From contig DEJS01000008.1 in NCBI GenBank assembly GCA_002353485.1, positions 3,527-52,523 on the forward strand: a stretch of DNA of 48,997 bases. Direction: 5' to 3'. Position numbers and translations under genes: made by a program. This DNA comes from Prevotella sp. UBA2742 (lineage in GTDB: Bacteria; Bacteroidota; Bacteroidia; Bacteroidales; Bacteroidaceae). The notes under the pieces were generated by a model. It had not been told where the DNA came from and made no database searches. It saw only the letters and a program-made list of their open reading frames with translations. This document shows positions 1 to 7,481 of this stretch, piece by piece (the first letter of the stretch is position 1; each line of letters opens with the position of its first letter).

Positions 1-150
1 CGTATGCACAGCGACGCTCAGTTCGCAGGTTCCTCTTCTGTTCCTGCTCACGTTGAGATGATGGGCTTCCTGGGTATCGGTAACAACCCCATGGTAGGTG
101 CTACCGTTGCCATCGCCGTAGCCATCGACCTGGCGCTGAACAAGAAGTAA
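1..150 (+). CDS. C-terminal fragment of an unrecognised, probably membrane, protein
   Basis: An open frame enters from the left edge and ends at TAA 148-150, giving 49 codons. The last 30 residues hold a Gly-rich stretch (FLGIGNNPMVG) followed by a hydrophobic helix (ATVAIAVAIDLAL) and the basic end NKK, as expected for the last membrane segment of a transporter or ion pump. I considered the beta subunit of sodium-pumping decarboxylases, but its usual C-terminal motif is not visible, so no family is assigned. The gene converges on the pseudouridine synthase, with only 14 bp between the two stop codons. Confidence 0.6.
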   Translation, partial: RMHSDAQFAGSSSVPAHVEMMGFLGIGNNPMVGATVAIAVAIDLALNKK

Positions 151-164
151 GAAAATCAGACATA

Positions 165-1586
165 TCAGAAAGGACAGGGGGATGCCAAGTGCATCTCCCT
201 TTCTGTTATGGGGTGACGGAACCATATCTCGGCAGCGTGGAGGTAGAGTCGGTCAGCCTTGGTTCCATAGAGCTCGTCACCCTTGATAGGGCGGCCGAGT
301 CCGTCGGGGTGGGCACAGTGAATTCGCAACTGGTGAGTACGTCCCGTCTGAGGGTAGAGGGCAACACGATGAGAGTTGACAGATGACAGTTGACAGTTGA
401 CAGTTGAGAGGGGAGAGGAAAGGGGGAGGAACTCGTAGTCGGTGACTGCGCGTTTGCCGTGCTCCATGTCCACCACCTGCCGGGGACGGTTCATGGGGTC
501 AGGCCGTAAGGGCAGCGAGATAGTGCCTGATTTAAGTGAAGAGTGAAGAGTGAAGAGTGAAGAATTTCTTTCTGAGGAGAGTGCGGTACTTTCCAGCAAT
601 GCTATATATTTCTTTCGCACCTGGTGGCGGACAAACTGCTCCTGCATTGGGTGGTAGGCCGCCATCGACTTGGCTACAATGAGCAGGCCGCTGGTGCCCA
701 TGTCCAGACGATGACAGATGACGCTGCCGGGATAGCGCTGCTGCATGACGGTCTCGACGGAGAACTGCTCTATGCGCCCGGGGACGGACAGCATGCCGCT
801 GGGCTTGTCGACCACGACGATGGCGTCGTCCTCGTAAACGACCGGCAGCTCCATGCGCTCGAAGCCCAGCGTCTCCGGGTCCGGGTCGACGTCCAGTCCC
901 TGCAGCATCCACGTGAGTATGGGCTTGCACTTGCCACGGCATGCCGGATAGTAGTTCAGGTGTTGGCGCAGCTCGGTCTTTGTGGTGGCTCCCCACCAGA
1001 ACTCAGCCATACAGCGAGGCTTCAGCCCTTTTAGGTAAGCATATTGCAGCAGCTTTGGGGCACAGCAGTCGCCCGTGCCTCCTGGTGGCAGCGGGAACTT
1101 GCGCTGCAGCCTGGGGCGCGAGTAGTATTCCTGCCACAGCTGCACCAGGTCTCTCGTCTCGCCACGGGCATTCAGCAGGCGGTACTGATGGAACAGCCAT
1201 AGCTGCAAGTCCTGCGACATCAGCTTCGAGGTGAGGGGCGCGTGTTGCGAGGCAAGGGAAATCTCCCGTTCCCTGGTCTTGAAATATCCGTCCGGCTGTT
1301 GTGCGTCGAAGACCGGCGGTACGAAATAGTCCCAGTCGTTTCTCCCGGCCAGCAAACCGCTATAGGCCGCCAGGAAGCCGATGTGGCCTCCGTCGTCTTC
1401 GCATACCAGTACGCCGAACATCTTTCCGCGGTCGGCATCCTCCTTGACCACCTCGTGGCTGGCAATGTACTGCTGCACCTCGTCAGTAGCCTTCTGGCAC
1501 AGCGGATGCGGCTCATAGCAGAACGGGTAGGTGAACCGCTCGGGTGGCGCAAGGGGACTCAACAGTGGGTGCAGGTGCTCTATCAT
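165..1586 (-). CDS. RluA-family RNA pseudouridine synthase with long N-terminal region
   Basis: This 473-residue protein probably isomerises uridine to pseudouridine in rRNA or tRNA. The catalytic signature HRLD is present with Asp at about residue 295, followed by GTSGLLIVAKS; the later RTHQLR motif of the family is near residue 412. The catalytic domain starts near residue 248 (VVYEDDAIVVVDKPSG); the first 240 residues form the extension found in longer RluA relatives. Two short low-complexity insertions interrupt the domain: residues about 340-352 (NSSLFTLHSSL) and about 391-405 (LSTVNCQLSSVNS). Both are translations of 7-bp tandem repeats, lie in frame, and fall between conserved motifs, so the enzyme is probably still functional. 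The start ATG at 1584-1586 lies 3 nt after a -7 promoter box, so the mRNA may have almost no leader. The exact RNA target cannot be told from sequence. Confidence 0.9.
   Translation of the reverse strand: MIEHLHPLLSPLAPPERFTYPFCYEPHPLCQKATDEVQQYIASHEVVKEDADRGKMFGVLVCEDDGGHIGFLAAYSGLLAGRNDWDYFVPPVFDAQQPDGYFKTREREISLASQHAPLTSKLMSQDLQLWLFHQYRLLNARGETRDLVQLWQEYYSRPRLQRKFPLPPGGTGDCCAPKLLQYAYLKGLKPRCMAEFWWGATTKTELRQHLNYYPACRGKCKPILTWMLQGLDVDPDPETLGFERMELPVVYEDDAIVVVDKPSGMLSVPGRIEQFSVETVMQQRYPGSVICHRLDMGTSGLLIVAKSMAAYHPMQEQFVRHQVRKKYIALLESTALSSERNSSLFTLHSSLKSGTISLPLRPDPMNRPRQVVDMEHGKRAVTDYEFLPLSSPLSTVNCQLSSVNSHRVALYPQTGRTHQLRIHCAHPDGLGRPIKGDELYGTKADRLYLHAAEIWFRHPITEREMHLASPCPF
373..414. repeat. 7-bp tandem repeat (AGTTGAC family) inside the RluA gene
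   Basis: Four imperfect copies of AGTTGAC/AGATGAC run through this stretch. They are read in frame on the minus strand as part of the pseudouridine synthase. The same family recurs at 20367-20391 and, degenerate, at 25180-25198. Confidence 0.85.
534..567. repeat. 7-bp tandem repeat (GAAGAGT family) inside the RluA gene
   Basis: Four copies of GAAGAGT, ending in GAAGAATTT, lie in frame within the pseudouridine synthase and encode SSLFTLHSSL on the minus strand. Related copies occur at 15871-15900, 18510-18537 and 45769-45800. Confidence 0.88.
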
Positions 1587-1589
1587 GCT

Positions 1590-1598
1590 GCAAAGTTA
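1590..1598 (-). promoter_or_regulatory. Promoter -7 box of the RluA gene
   Basis: Minus-strand TAACTTTGC fits the Bacteroidota -7 consensus TAnnTTTGC, with TTTG (1618-1621 complement) 19 bp upstream as the -33 element. Only AGC separates the box from the start ATG, so the expected transcript starts at or next to the start codon. Confidence 0.75.
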
Positions 1599-1662
1599 CT
1601 AATTAGCAGGTGAAAAGCAAAAGAAAAGCTTTCTTTTCTTTGGCCGTTCATCCCTTTTTTCG

Positions 1663-1671
1663 TACTTTTGC
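1663..1671 (+). promoter_or_regulatory. Promoter -7 box of the C10 protease pair
   Basis: TACTTTTGC matches TAnnTTTGC. It ends 5 bp before the ATG at 1677, which again predicts a leaderless or nearly leaderless mRNA. A TTTG at about 1640 is a possible -33 element. It faces away from the RluA promoter across the same 90-bp gap. Confidence 0.65.
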
Positions 1672-1676
1672 ACACG

Positions 1677-3986
1677 ATGAAGAAGTTGCTGCTATTCCTC
1701 TTTGCACTACTGACGGTCCAGCTATGCCGGGCCGACGGCGTCACGGTGAATGCTGCCCGCCGGCAGGCCCTTGCCGTGACGGGCCCCGAGGCACAGCTGG
1801 AACTGGTGGCCACGGCACAGGGCGAGCAGCCTGCCTACTACATATTCAATAACAAGTCGGGTCGGGGCTTCGTCGTCATGGCAGGCGACGACGCCTTAGG
1901 GCAGGTGCTCGGCTATAGCGACGAGGGCTGCTATGACCCCGGCGACGTGCCCCCGGCCCTCGTGGAGTGGCTGGCAGGCCATGAGCGGCAGCTGCGGCTT
2001 CTCCTGTCTGGCCGTCGCGCCCCGGCCTCTGCCAGGGCGTCGGAGGCCAGACAGGCCATCGGCCCTCTGCTGACCACCCGCTGGGACCAGGGCGCGCCCT
2101 ACGACCTTGAGACGCCCGAGTACGAGTCTGGCCGTCGCTCGCCGACGGGCTGCGTGGCCACGGCGATGGCCCAGATACTGAAGTACTTCGCCTCAGGGCA
2201 GTCCACGACGGCCATTCCCTCATACACGTCGAAGACGCTGGACATTACGATGCCGGAACTGCCTGCCACCACCTTCGACTACTCACTGATGCGCGACGAC
2301 TATGCAGCCTCCGACACCGACGCGGGTGCCCAGGAGGTGGCCCGGCTGATGCGTTACTGCGGACAGGCAGCCCGCATGGACTACGGTCGCTCGTCGGGGG
2401 CGGCAGCCATGCCCTCCTACTTTTCCGACTACTTTGGCTACAACCCCTTTGCCTACTATGCCGAGCGCGACAAATACCCCTCGTGGGCGTGGGACAACCT
2501 GATATACAACCAGCTGGCCACGGGCCGCCCGGTGCTCTTCACTGGTCTTACCTTTTCTACTTTCGGCTACGCCGGCCATGCCTTCATCTGCGACGGCTAT
2601 GACGGACAGGGGCTCTACCACTTCAACTGGGGCTGGGGCGGGCGCTACAACGGCTACTACAAGCTGTCGGAGTGTAACCCCTACAAGAACAGTATGACGT
2701 CCGAGAGCGACTGGTACGGTCTGAGCATCGACCAGGCAGCCATTATTAACCTTTGTCCCGCGCAGGCCCCCTCGAACATCCGCCTGACGGTGCGCGAGCT
2801 GTCTGCCGCCCCCACCACCCTTGAGCGCAGCGACAGCCACGACTACTTCACCTTCCTCGTCAAGGGCACGTCGGCCAACCTCACGGCGTCGTCGTTCCTC
2901 TACGACATGGCCCTGGGCATCTACGACAGCGACGACCAGCTGCTGCGCTACTTTACCATCAGCGACGGCACGGTGGCCCAGACGTCCATGGCGTTCAGCT
3001 ACCAGCGGCTGCTGTCTTGGGGCAGCGACATCACCAGCGGCACCTACACGCTCCGCTTCATCTGCCGTTTTGCCAACACCGAGCAGTGGCTGTGGGGATA
3101 TAACGGCGACCGCTACCTGCTGCTCACCGTAGACGGCAACCGGCTCACCATCAGCCCGCCCGAGGCCCGGCTCACGGTGAACAGCGTGGACTTCGCGGGA
3201 ACGCCGAAGCCCCATGCCCTGACCACCATGCGCGTCAACATGACCAACAGCGGACCGACGCTCTACAGCAACCTCTACCTGTTTGCCGACGGCAAGCCGG
3301 CCGCCGGCGCCGGCGTGCATCTCGACCCCGGACAGACCGACGACGTGCTGCTCTACTTGACGCCCAAGGAGGCGGGCACCCTTGCGCTGGCCCTCTATAC
3401 CGACGTCGAAGAAGACGACGACCACCAGGTGACGGGTCCCGGCGGCGACCCCGTCTGGACCGGCCAGCTGGACGTGCTGGCGCGCCGCGACCCCCAGCTC
3501 TCGTTAGGTCGGCTGGGCATCTACCGGTGGCGCTACGACGACAATGGCGACATGGTCATCGACGGCACCGCCTTCCGCCAGAAGGTAGAGCTCCGCAACG
3601 ACGACACGGAGCCCTTTGCCGACTACCTGGTGCTGAACCTTTACAAGAACAGCGGCCAGGGCACCTGGTATTCCTACGAAGGCAGCACGTCGGCTTTTGT
3701 CAGCATAGCCCCCGGCGAGACCCGGGAAGCAGAGTTCCGCTTCGACGACCTGCAGGTGGGCGCCAGCTACCTGACCACACTCAACGTCTATTACAGCGAC
3801 GGCCTGCGCGAGGTGGAGCACAGCCAGACACCCGGCTTCCGCATCATGGGCGAAGCCTCGGGAATAGCCGCCGTCCCGTCGTCCGCGACTGCTCCGCCTA
3901 CCGTCGTCACGCTCGACGGCCGCCCCGTGCTGACCCCCCGCCGAGGCAACCTGTATATCATAGATGGAAAGAAACTAAGAAAGTAA
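1677..3986 (+). CDS. Secreted C10-family (streptopain-like) cysteine protease, long form
   Basis: A 769-residue secreted endopeptidase related to streptococcal SpeB and Prevotella interpain. Residues 1-20 form a signal peptide (MKKLLLFLFALLTVQLCRA), which favours ATG 1677 over the in-frame TTG 9 bp upstream. The pro-region (about 21-125) has the family's FNNKSGRGFVVMAGD motif. In the catalytic domain the nucleophile is Cys159 in SPTGCVATAMAQ and the His is His301 in AGHAFICDGYDG, followed by the NWGWGG signature. Residues from about 370 on are predicted beta-rich adhesin-like modules, and the protein ends in a short tail (VVTLDGRPV...GNLYIIDGKKLRK) like that of the other secreted proteins here. 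It is followed 6 bp later by a second, shorter C10 gene and probably shares its transcript. Likely role: degradation of host or dietary protein at the cell surface. Confidence 0.93.
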   Translation: MKKLLLFLFALLTVQLCRADGVTVNAARRQALAVTGPEAQLELVATAQGEQPAYYIFNNKSGRGFVVMAGDDALGQVLGYSDEGCYDPGDVPPALVEWLAGHERQLRLLLSGRRAPASARASEARQAIGPLLTTRWDQGAPYDLETPEYESGRRSPTGCVATAMAQILKYFASGQSTTAIPSYTSKTLDITMPELPATTFDYSLMRDDYAASDTDAGAQEVARLMRYCGQAARMDYGRSSGAAAMPSYFSDYFGYNPFAYYAERDKYPSWAWDNLIYNQLATGRPVLFTGLTFSTFGYAGHAFICDGYDGQGLYHFNWGWGGRYNGYYKLSECNPYKNSMTSESDWYGLSIDQAAIINLCPAQAPSNIRLTVRELSAAPTTLERSDSHDYFTFLVKGTSANLTASSFLYDMALGIYDSDDQLLRYFTISDGTVAQTSMAFSYQRLLSWGSDITSGTYTLRFICRFANTEQWLWGYNGDRYLLLTVDGNRLTISPPEARLTVNSVDFAGTPKPHALTTMRVNMTNSGPTLYSNLYLFADGKPAAGAGVHLDPGQTDDVLLYLTPKEAGTLALALYTDVEEDDDHQVTGPGGDPVWTGQLDVLARRDPQLSLGRLGIYRWRYDDNGDMVIDGTAFRQKVELRNDDTEPFADYLVLNLYKNSGQGTWYSYEGSTSAFVSIAPGETREAEFRFDDLQVGASYLTTLNVYYSDGLREVEHSQTPGFRIMGEASGIAAVPSSATAPPTVVTLDGRPVLTPRRGNLYIIDGKKLRK

Positions 3987-3992
3987 CACCCG

Positions 3993-5159
3993 ATGAAGAC
4001 TATAGCATGCATCCTTCTGACCCTGTGCCACCTTACCCTGTCGGCACAAGTCGCGGCCGATGAGCGCTTGGAGCCCGTGCTGCAGGCCGAGGGCGAAGCG
4101 CCCGCCTGGACCGTCTACAACAAGAGCGATGGCGAAGGCTTCGTCATCCTGTCCGGCAGCCGTCCCGACGGCGAGCTGCTGGGCTACAGCGACCACGGCA
4201 GCATAGACCCCCGGAACATACCCCCCGCCATGCAGCAGTGGCTTGACGCCATGCAGCAGCTGGTGACCGACCGTCGTGCCGGCAAGGCCGCGCCCCGCCA
4301 GGCCCCGCGCCGCGCAGCAGCCATACCGCCCCTGCTCACCACACACTGGCACCAGCGCTGGCCCTACAACCGCATGGCACCCGAATACGAGACCGACAAA
4401 TACTGCGCAGCAGGCTGCGTGGCCGTAGCCATGGCACAGGTACTGAAATACTGGTCGGCCAACATCGAGACAAAGCCCCTGCCGGCCTATACCACCGAGA
4501 CCCTGGAACTGCGGCTGGAGGCCCTGCCCCCCACCACCTTCAACTACGCCATCATGCGCGACGAGTACGCCATGTTCGACTGGGACGCCAGCGCCCAGGA
4601 GGTGGCCCGGCTGATGCGCTACTGCGGACAGGCAGCCCAGATGGACTACGACGTCTACTCCGGGGCCGAGACCACGGGCGACTACCTCTACCGATACTTC
4701 GGCTACAAGCAGTCCTACACCGACAAGAGCTACCTCGAGCACATGTCAGGCTGGGACGACCTGCTCTACGAAGAGCTGCAGGCCGGCCGCCCCATGCTCT
4801 ACTCGGGCAAGAAGTACAAGTTCCCCTTCAGCGTCAGCGGCCACGTCTTCGTGGTCGACGGCTACGACGGCAACGGCTACTTCCACATCAACTGGGGCTG
4901 GGAATCAGACAGCAACGGCTACTTCGACATCACCTCCGCCGACGGCTACAACCTGTTGCAGATGGCCGTCATCGGCCTGGAGCCCGACCCCGCCGCCACC
5001 TCCACACGCCTGCCCGCACCCGGACAGCTGCAGACAGGCGACCAGCCGTCAGCCGCCGACGACCGCGCCCCACTTTTCGACCTGCAGGGCCGCCGCGTCA
5101 GCCACCCCCGCGCCCCAGGCCTCTACATCCGCCAGGGCCGCAAAGTAGTCATCAAATAA
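3993..5159 (+). CDS. Secreted C10-family (streptopain-like) cysteine protease, short form
   Basis: A 388-residue paralogue of the preceding gene. Signal peptide about 1-18 (MKTIACILLTLCHLTLSA); pro-region with YNKSDGEGFVILSG; nucleophile Cys142 in AAGCVAVAMAQ; catalytic His284 in SGHVFVVDGYDG, followed by INWGW. It lacks the long beta-rich extension of its neighbour and goes almost straight from the protease domain to the C-terminal tail (LFDLQGRRV...GLYIRQGRKVVIK). Short identical stretches with the upstream gene, such as QEVARLMRYCGQAA, point to a tandem duplication. The 6-bp gap to the upstream stop codon suggests one operon. The two may process different substrates or one another; that is inference. 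Confidence 0.93.
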   Translation: MKTIACILLTLCHLTLSAQVAADERLEPVLQAEGEAPAWTVYNKSDGEGFVILSGSRPDGELLGYSDHGSIDPRNIPPAMQQWLDAMQQLVTDRRAGKAAPRQAPRRAAAIPPLLTTHWHQRWPYNRMAPEYETDKYCAAGCVAVAMAQVLKYWSANIETKPLPAYTTETLELRLEALPPTTFNYAIMRDEYAMFDWDASAQEVARLMRYCGQAAQMDYDVYSGAETTGDYLYRYFGYKQSYTDKSYLEHMSGWDDLLYEELQAGRPMLYSGKKYKFPFSVSGHVFVVDGYDGNGYFHINWGWESDSNGYFDITSADGYNLLQMAVIGLEPDPAATSTRLPAPGQLQTGDQPSAADDRAPLFDLQGRRVSHPRAPGLYIRQGRKVVIK

Positions 5160-5213
5160 CCCCTTTTCGCCATTCCCGGCTACCCCTTGGGTTCGCTCCA
5201 GCTCCGGCTTGGT

Positions 5214-5254
5214 TCCATTCTACCTCCATTCTATCTCCATTCTATCTCCATTCT
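5214..5254. repeat. 11-bp tandem repeat, 4 copies
   Basis: Unit TCCATTCTATC occurs in three full copies and one partial copy in the gap after the C10 proteases. The same unit, in the opposite orientation, occurs five times at 38671-38725. The rest of 5160-5324 holds only a small GGCGC/GCGCC hairpin at 5295-5307 and no coding potential that I can support. Confidence 0.9.
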
Positions 5255-5324
5255 TTTTTATGGAACCAGCGTGGAACCAGAATTGATGTAAAAAGGCGCC
5301 AAGCGCCACCAGAACTTTGGGAAA

Positions 5325-5354
5325 ACAAAAAAAGAAGCCCCAGAAGGCTTCTTT
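5325..5354 (-). terminator. Intrinsic terminator of the tRNA pair
   Basis: On the minus strand a 9-bp stem (5331-5339 with 5346-5354, AAAGAAGCC/GGCTTCTTT) is followed by a T-run (the plus-strand A-run from 5327). It lies just beyond the 3' end of tRNA-Val. Confidence 0.8.
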
Positions 5355-5359
5355 CCGTG

Positions 5360-5433
5360 TGTCGACACTTGGACTCGAACCAAGGACCCCCACCATGTCA
5401 AGGTGATACTCTAACCAGCTGAGCTATGCCGAC
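5360..5433 (-). tRNA. tRNA-Val (anticodon GAC)
   Basis: The acceptor stem GTCGGCA/TGTCGAC pairs fully with one G-U. The anticodon loop TTGACAT, closed by TCACC/GGTGG, reads GAC. The T arm contains GGTTCGAGTCC. No CCA is encoded. It is transcribed after tRNA-Leu, 31 bp away, from the shared promoter at 5583-5591. Confidence 0.95.
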
Positions 5434-5464
5434 TCTTTCTTTGCGGGCCTCCGCCCCTTCGTTG

Positions 5465-5546
5465 TGCGCCTGACAGGACTCGAACCTGCACATCGTGAGA
5501 TACTAGATCCTAAGTCTAGCGCGTCTACCAATTCCGCCACAGGCGC
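5465..5546 (-). tRNA. tRNA-Leu (anticodon UAG)
   Basis: Acceptor GCGCCTG/CAGGCGC with discriminator A. The anticodon stem CTAGA/TCTAG closes the loop CTTAGGA, anticodon TAG. A class II long variable arm and T arm AGGTTCGAGTCCT are present. It is a normal tRNA-Leu and a useful comparison for the abnormal tRNA-like element at 44346-44454. Confidence 0.95.
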
Positions 5547-5582
5547 TGATGCAGTTTTTAACCTGTTCTCGTGAACGCGGGT

Positions 5583-5591
5583 GCAAAGGTA
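5583..5591 (-). promoter_or_regulatory. Promoter -7 box of the tRNA-Leu/tRNA-Val unit
   Basis: Minus-strand TACCTTTGC lies 36 bp before the first base of tRNA-Leu. No clear -33 TTTG is visible. Confidence 0.65.
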
Positions 5592-5652
5592 GACAAAAAA
5601 AAGGAGAAACGGAAAGGTAAAGCAGAAAAAATGCTGCCCGGGGCGTGTTTTT

Positions 5653-6663
5653 TTATTTTGTTAAGATTTTGCGTGCCTCTTCTATGATGAGGTCAATGCC
5701 CTGTGCCGTCGCCTCGTCGGTGAGGCTGACGCTGACGTCGGGGGCTATGCCGAACTCGATGTGTTGTCGCCTGGCATCGTACATGGGCACGGCCGAGAAG
5801 CGCACGTTCCACCCGCAGGGCAGCGAGCTGTTCAGGGGCATGCCCGAGCCGCCTCCCGTATGGTCGCCCACTATCTTGACGTTGGGCAGTTCGCGCATCC
5901 ATACCGCGAAGGCGTTGGCCGCCGAGTAGACGCTGCGGTTGGTGAGCACGCAGACGGGCTTGTGCCAGCGCATGTTGCTGGAGGGCTCCAGGTACTGGGG
6001 CTCCATGTCGGAGAAGCTGTTGTGCCCCGTGCCCGTCTTGTGCTGCAGGTAGCCCGTCAGCGTCTTCTCGTGCACGAAGCGGGCCGCCAGTCGCTCGGCC
6101 GTGGTGAGGTCGCCGCCGCCGTTGTTGCGGATGTCGACGATGAGGCCGCGGCACAGGGCCAGGTAGGCCAGCGCGTCGTCGAGGTTGCCCTCGCCGACGG
6201 GGGTGGCGAACGACGCATAGCGCACGTAGCCGATGTTGTCGTCGAGCACCCGGTAGCTAAGGCCGGCGGCTATCCGGTAGTCGGTGCCCAGGTAGCGGCG
6301 CTCCAGCGTGTCGCTGTAGTTCTGGGGGTAGCCCTCGTGCCAGGCCCAGTAGCGGCCGTAGTCCATCGACGAGGACAGGTTGACGTGGCCGTCGCGCAGC
6401 TCGGCCAGCATGTCGGTGAGCACCTCGAAGAGCTGGCTCTCGGTCATCTTGTCGCTGATGCGAACCCGGTACTTGTCGTACACCTGGTTCCAGTCAAGTC
6501 CGTACTCGTGCTGCTTGTAGTCGAAGAAGCAGTAGTGCTCGTCGACGATGTGCCACAAGGCTTCGAAGTTGCCCGACGGTGTGTCGGGCTGTTCGTCGGT
6601 GTCTATGCAGGCACTGAGCGAGAGGAGCGAAAGCAGGGAGAGCAGCGTGATAAGATGTTTCAT
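5653..6663 (-). CDS. S41-family (C-terminal-processing type) serine peptidase, lipoprotein
   Basis: A 336-residue protein. The start at 6661-6663 is chosen because MKHLITLLSLLSLLSLSAC is a lipoprotein signal with Cys19 as lipidation site, so it should sit in a cell-envelope membrane. An N-terminal helical region (about 30-130) is followed by the tail-specific protease fold: the conserved substrate-binding stretch is GLIVDIRNNGGGD and the nucleophilic Ser is expected in NRSVYSAANAFA. The later GDHTGGGSGMP is also typical of S41 proteins. No clear PDZ domain is seen. The ATG overlaps the stop of the upstream DUF3316 gene by 4 bp (ATGA), indicating translational coupling. The natural substrate is unknown. 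Confidence 0.9.
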   Translation of the reverse strand: MKHLITLLSLLSLLSLSACIDTDEQPDTPSGNFEALWHIVDEHYCFFDYKQHEYGLDWNQVYDKYRVRISDKMTESQLFEVLTDMLAELRDGHVNLSSSMDYGRYWAWHEGYPQNYSDTLERRYLGTDYRIAAGLSYRVLDDNIGYVRYASFATPVGEGNLDDALAYLALCRGLIVDIRNNGGGDLTTAERLAARFVHEKTLTGYLQHKTGTGHNSFSDMEPQYLEPSSNMRWHKPVCVLTNRSVYSAANAFAVWMRELPNVKIVGDHTGGGSGMPLNSSLPCGWNVRFSAVPMYDARRQHIEFGIAPDVSVSLTDEATAQGIDLIIEEARKILTK

Positions 6664-7481
6664 AGCGCACGTGGAATGATGGAGAAACGTTTGGTGATGC
6701 CTATCAGCAGGCGGTGGGTGTAGACGTGCTGGCGCAGGCCGTTGACCTTGCTCTGCTGCATGTTGCCCAGATAGCCTACGCGCAGCGTCAGCTTCCGGCC
6801 GAGCTGGGCGTCGAGGGTCAGCATGTGGCGCCACTCGGGGGCCGAGACGAAGGTGGTGGGCACGATGTTGTGGTCGTAGTTGCCGCGCGCGAAGATTTCG
6901 TAGTATGACTGCCCGTAGTTAGGCGAGAACATGATGCCGCACAGGGGGAGGCTGAGTTCGTAGCGGGCAGCAAGGGGAATGGCGGACAGGCGGAAGTGGT
7001 AGGTGGCAACGGCCGTGGGCATGAGGTTCAGGTGCAGGCGGGCCTGCGTGGGGTTGTTGCCGTTCGAGGTGTTGTAGATGACGCCCAGTGAGGCGTTCAG
7101 CAGTGCGCCGGCCTGCAGGCGCAGCCGGTCGCCGAGCAGCTGCCAGCCGTAGAGGCGGCCCCAATAGAAGTTGTAGGCTCCCTCCAGTTCCTTCTTCGAG
7201 TTGGCACGGTCTTTGACCACCGACAGGTTGCCCTCGTGTTCCATCAGCGTGGCCCAGTGGCTGTGACCCTTCTGCCGTTCTATGCTGACGAGGAACGAAA
7301 AGCCAAGGCCTTTGAAGTGTTCCTGCGAGAGATAGGTGTCGAGCACGTTCGTGCGGCCTATGCCCAGCATGGTGCTGCGGGTGACCACCTTCAGCGAGTC
7401 GCCTGCGGTCTGGGCCGTCAGCTGTGCCAGCACCAGGCAGCACAGCGACAGCAGCAAGAGACGCTTACTGGTAGTCTTCAT
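6660..7481 (-). CDS. DUF3316-family outer-membrane-like protein
   Basis: A 273-residue protein with a signal peptide (about 1-24, ending LTAQT). The rest alternates short beta strands with aromatic residues, as in a small outer-membrane barrel, and it resembles the Bacteroidales DUF3316 family. The function is unknown. The start at 7479-7481 lies inside the 3' end of parC (17-bp overlap), and its stop overlaps the S41 peptidase start by 4 bp, so parC, DUF3316 and S41 are probably one transcript. The link between a topoisomerase gene and two envelope genes is positional only. Confidence 0.75.
   Translation of the reverse strand: MKTTSKRLLLLSLCCLVLAQLTAQTAGDSLKVVTRSTMLGIGRTNVLDTYLSQEHFKGLGFSFLVSIERQKGHSHWATLMEHEGNLSVVKDRANSKKELEGAYNFYWGRLYGWQLLGDRLRLQAGALLNASLGVIYNTSNGNNPTQARLHLNLMPTAVATYHFRLSAIPLAARYELSLPLCGIMFSPNYGQSYYEIFARGNYDHNIVPTTFVSAPEWRHMLTLDAQLGRKLTLRVGYLGNMQQSKVNGLRQHVYTHRLLIGITKRFSIIPRAL

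Noticed and set aside
2283..3425. 380-codon open frame on the minus strand
   Set aside because: Antisense to the C10 protease, which has clear catalytic motifs; the shadow sequence is low-complexity Val/Gly/Arg-rich.
6664..6834. Longer N terminus for the S41 peptidase
   Set aside because: The extra residues are the shadow of the DUF3316 gene; the lipoprotein signal begins at 6663.
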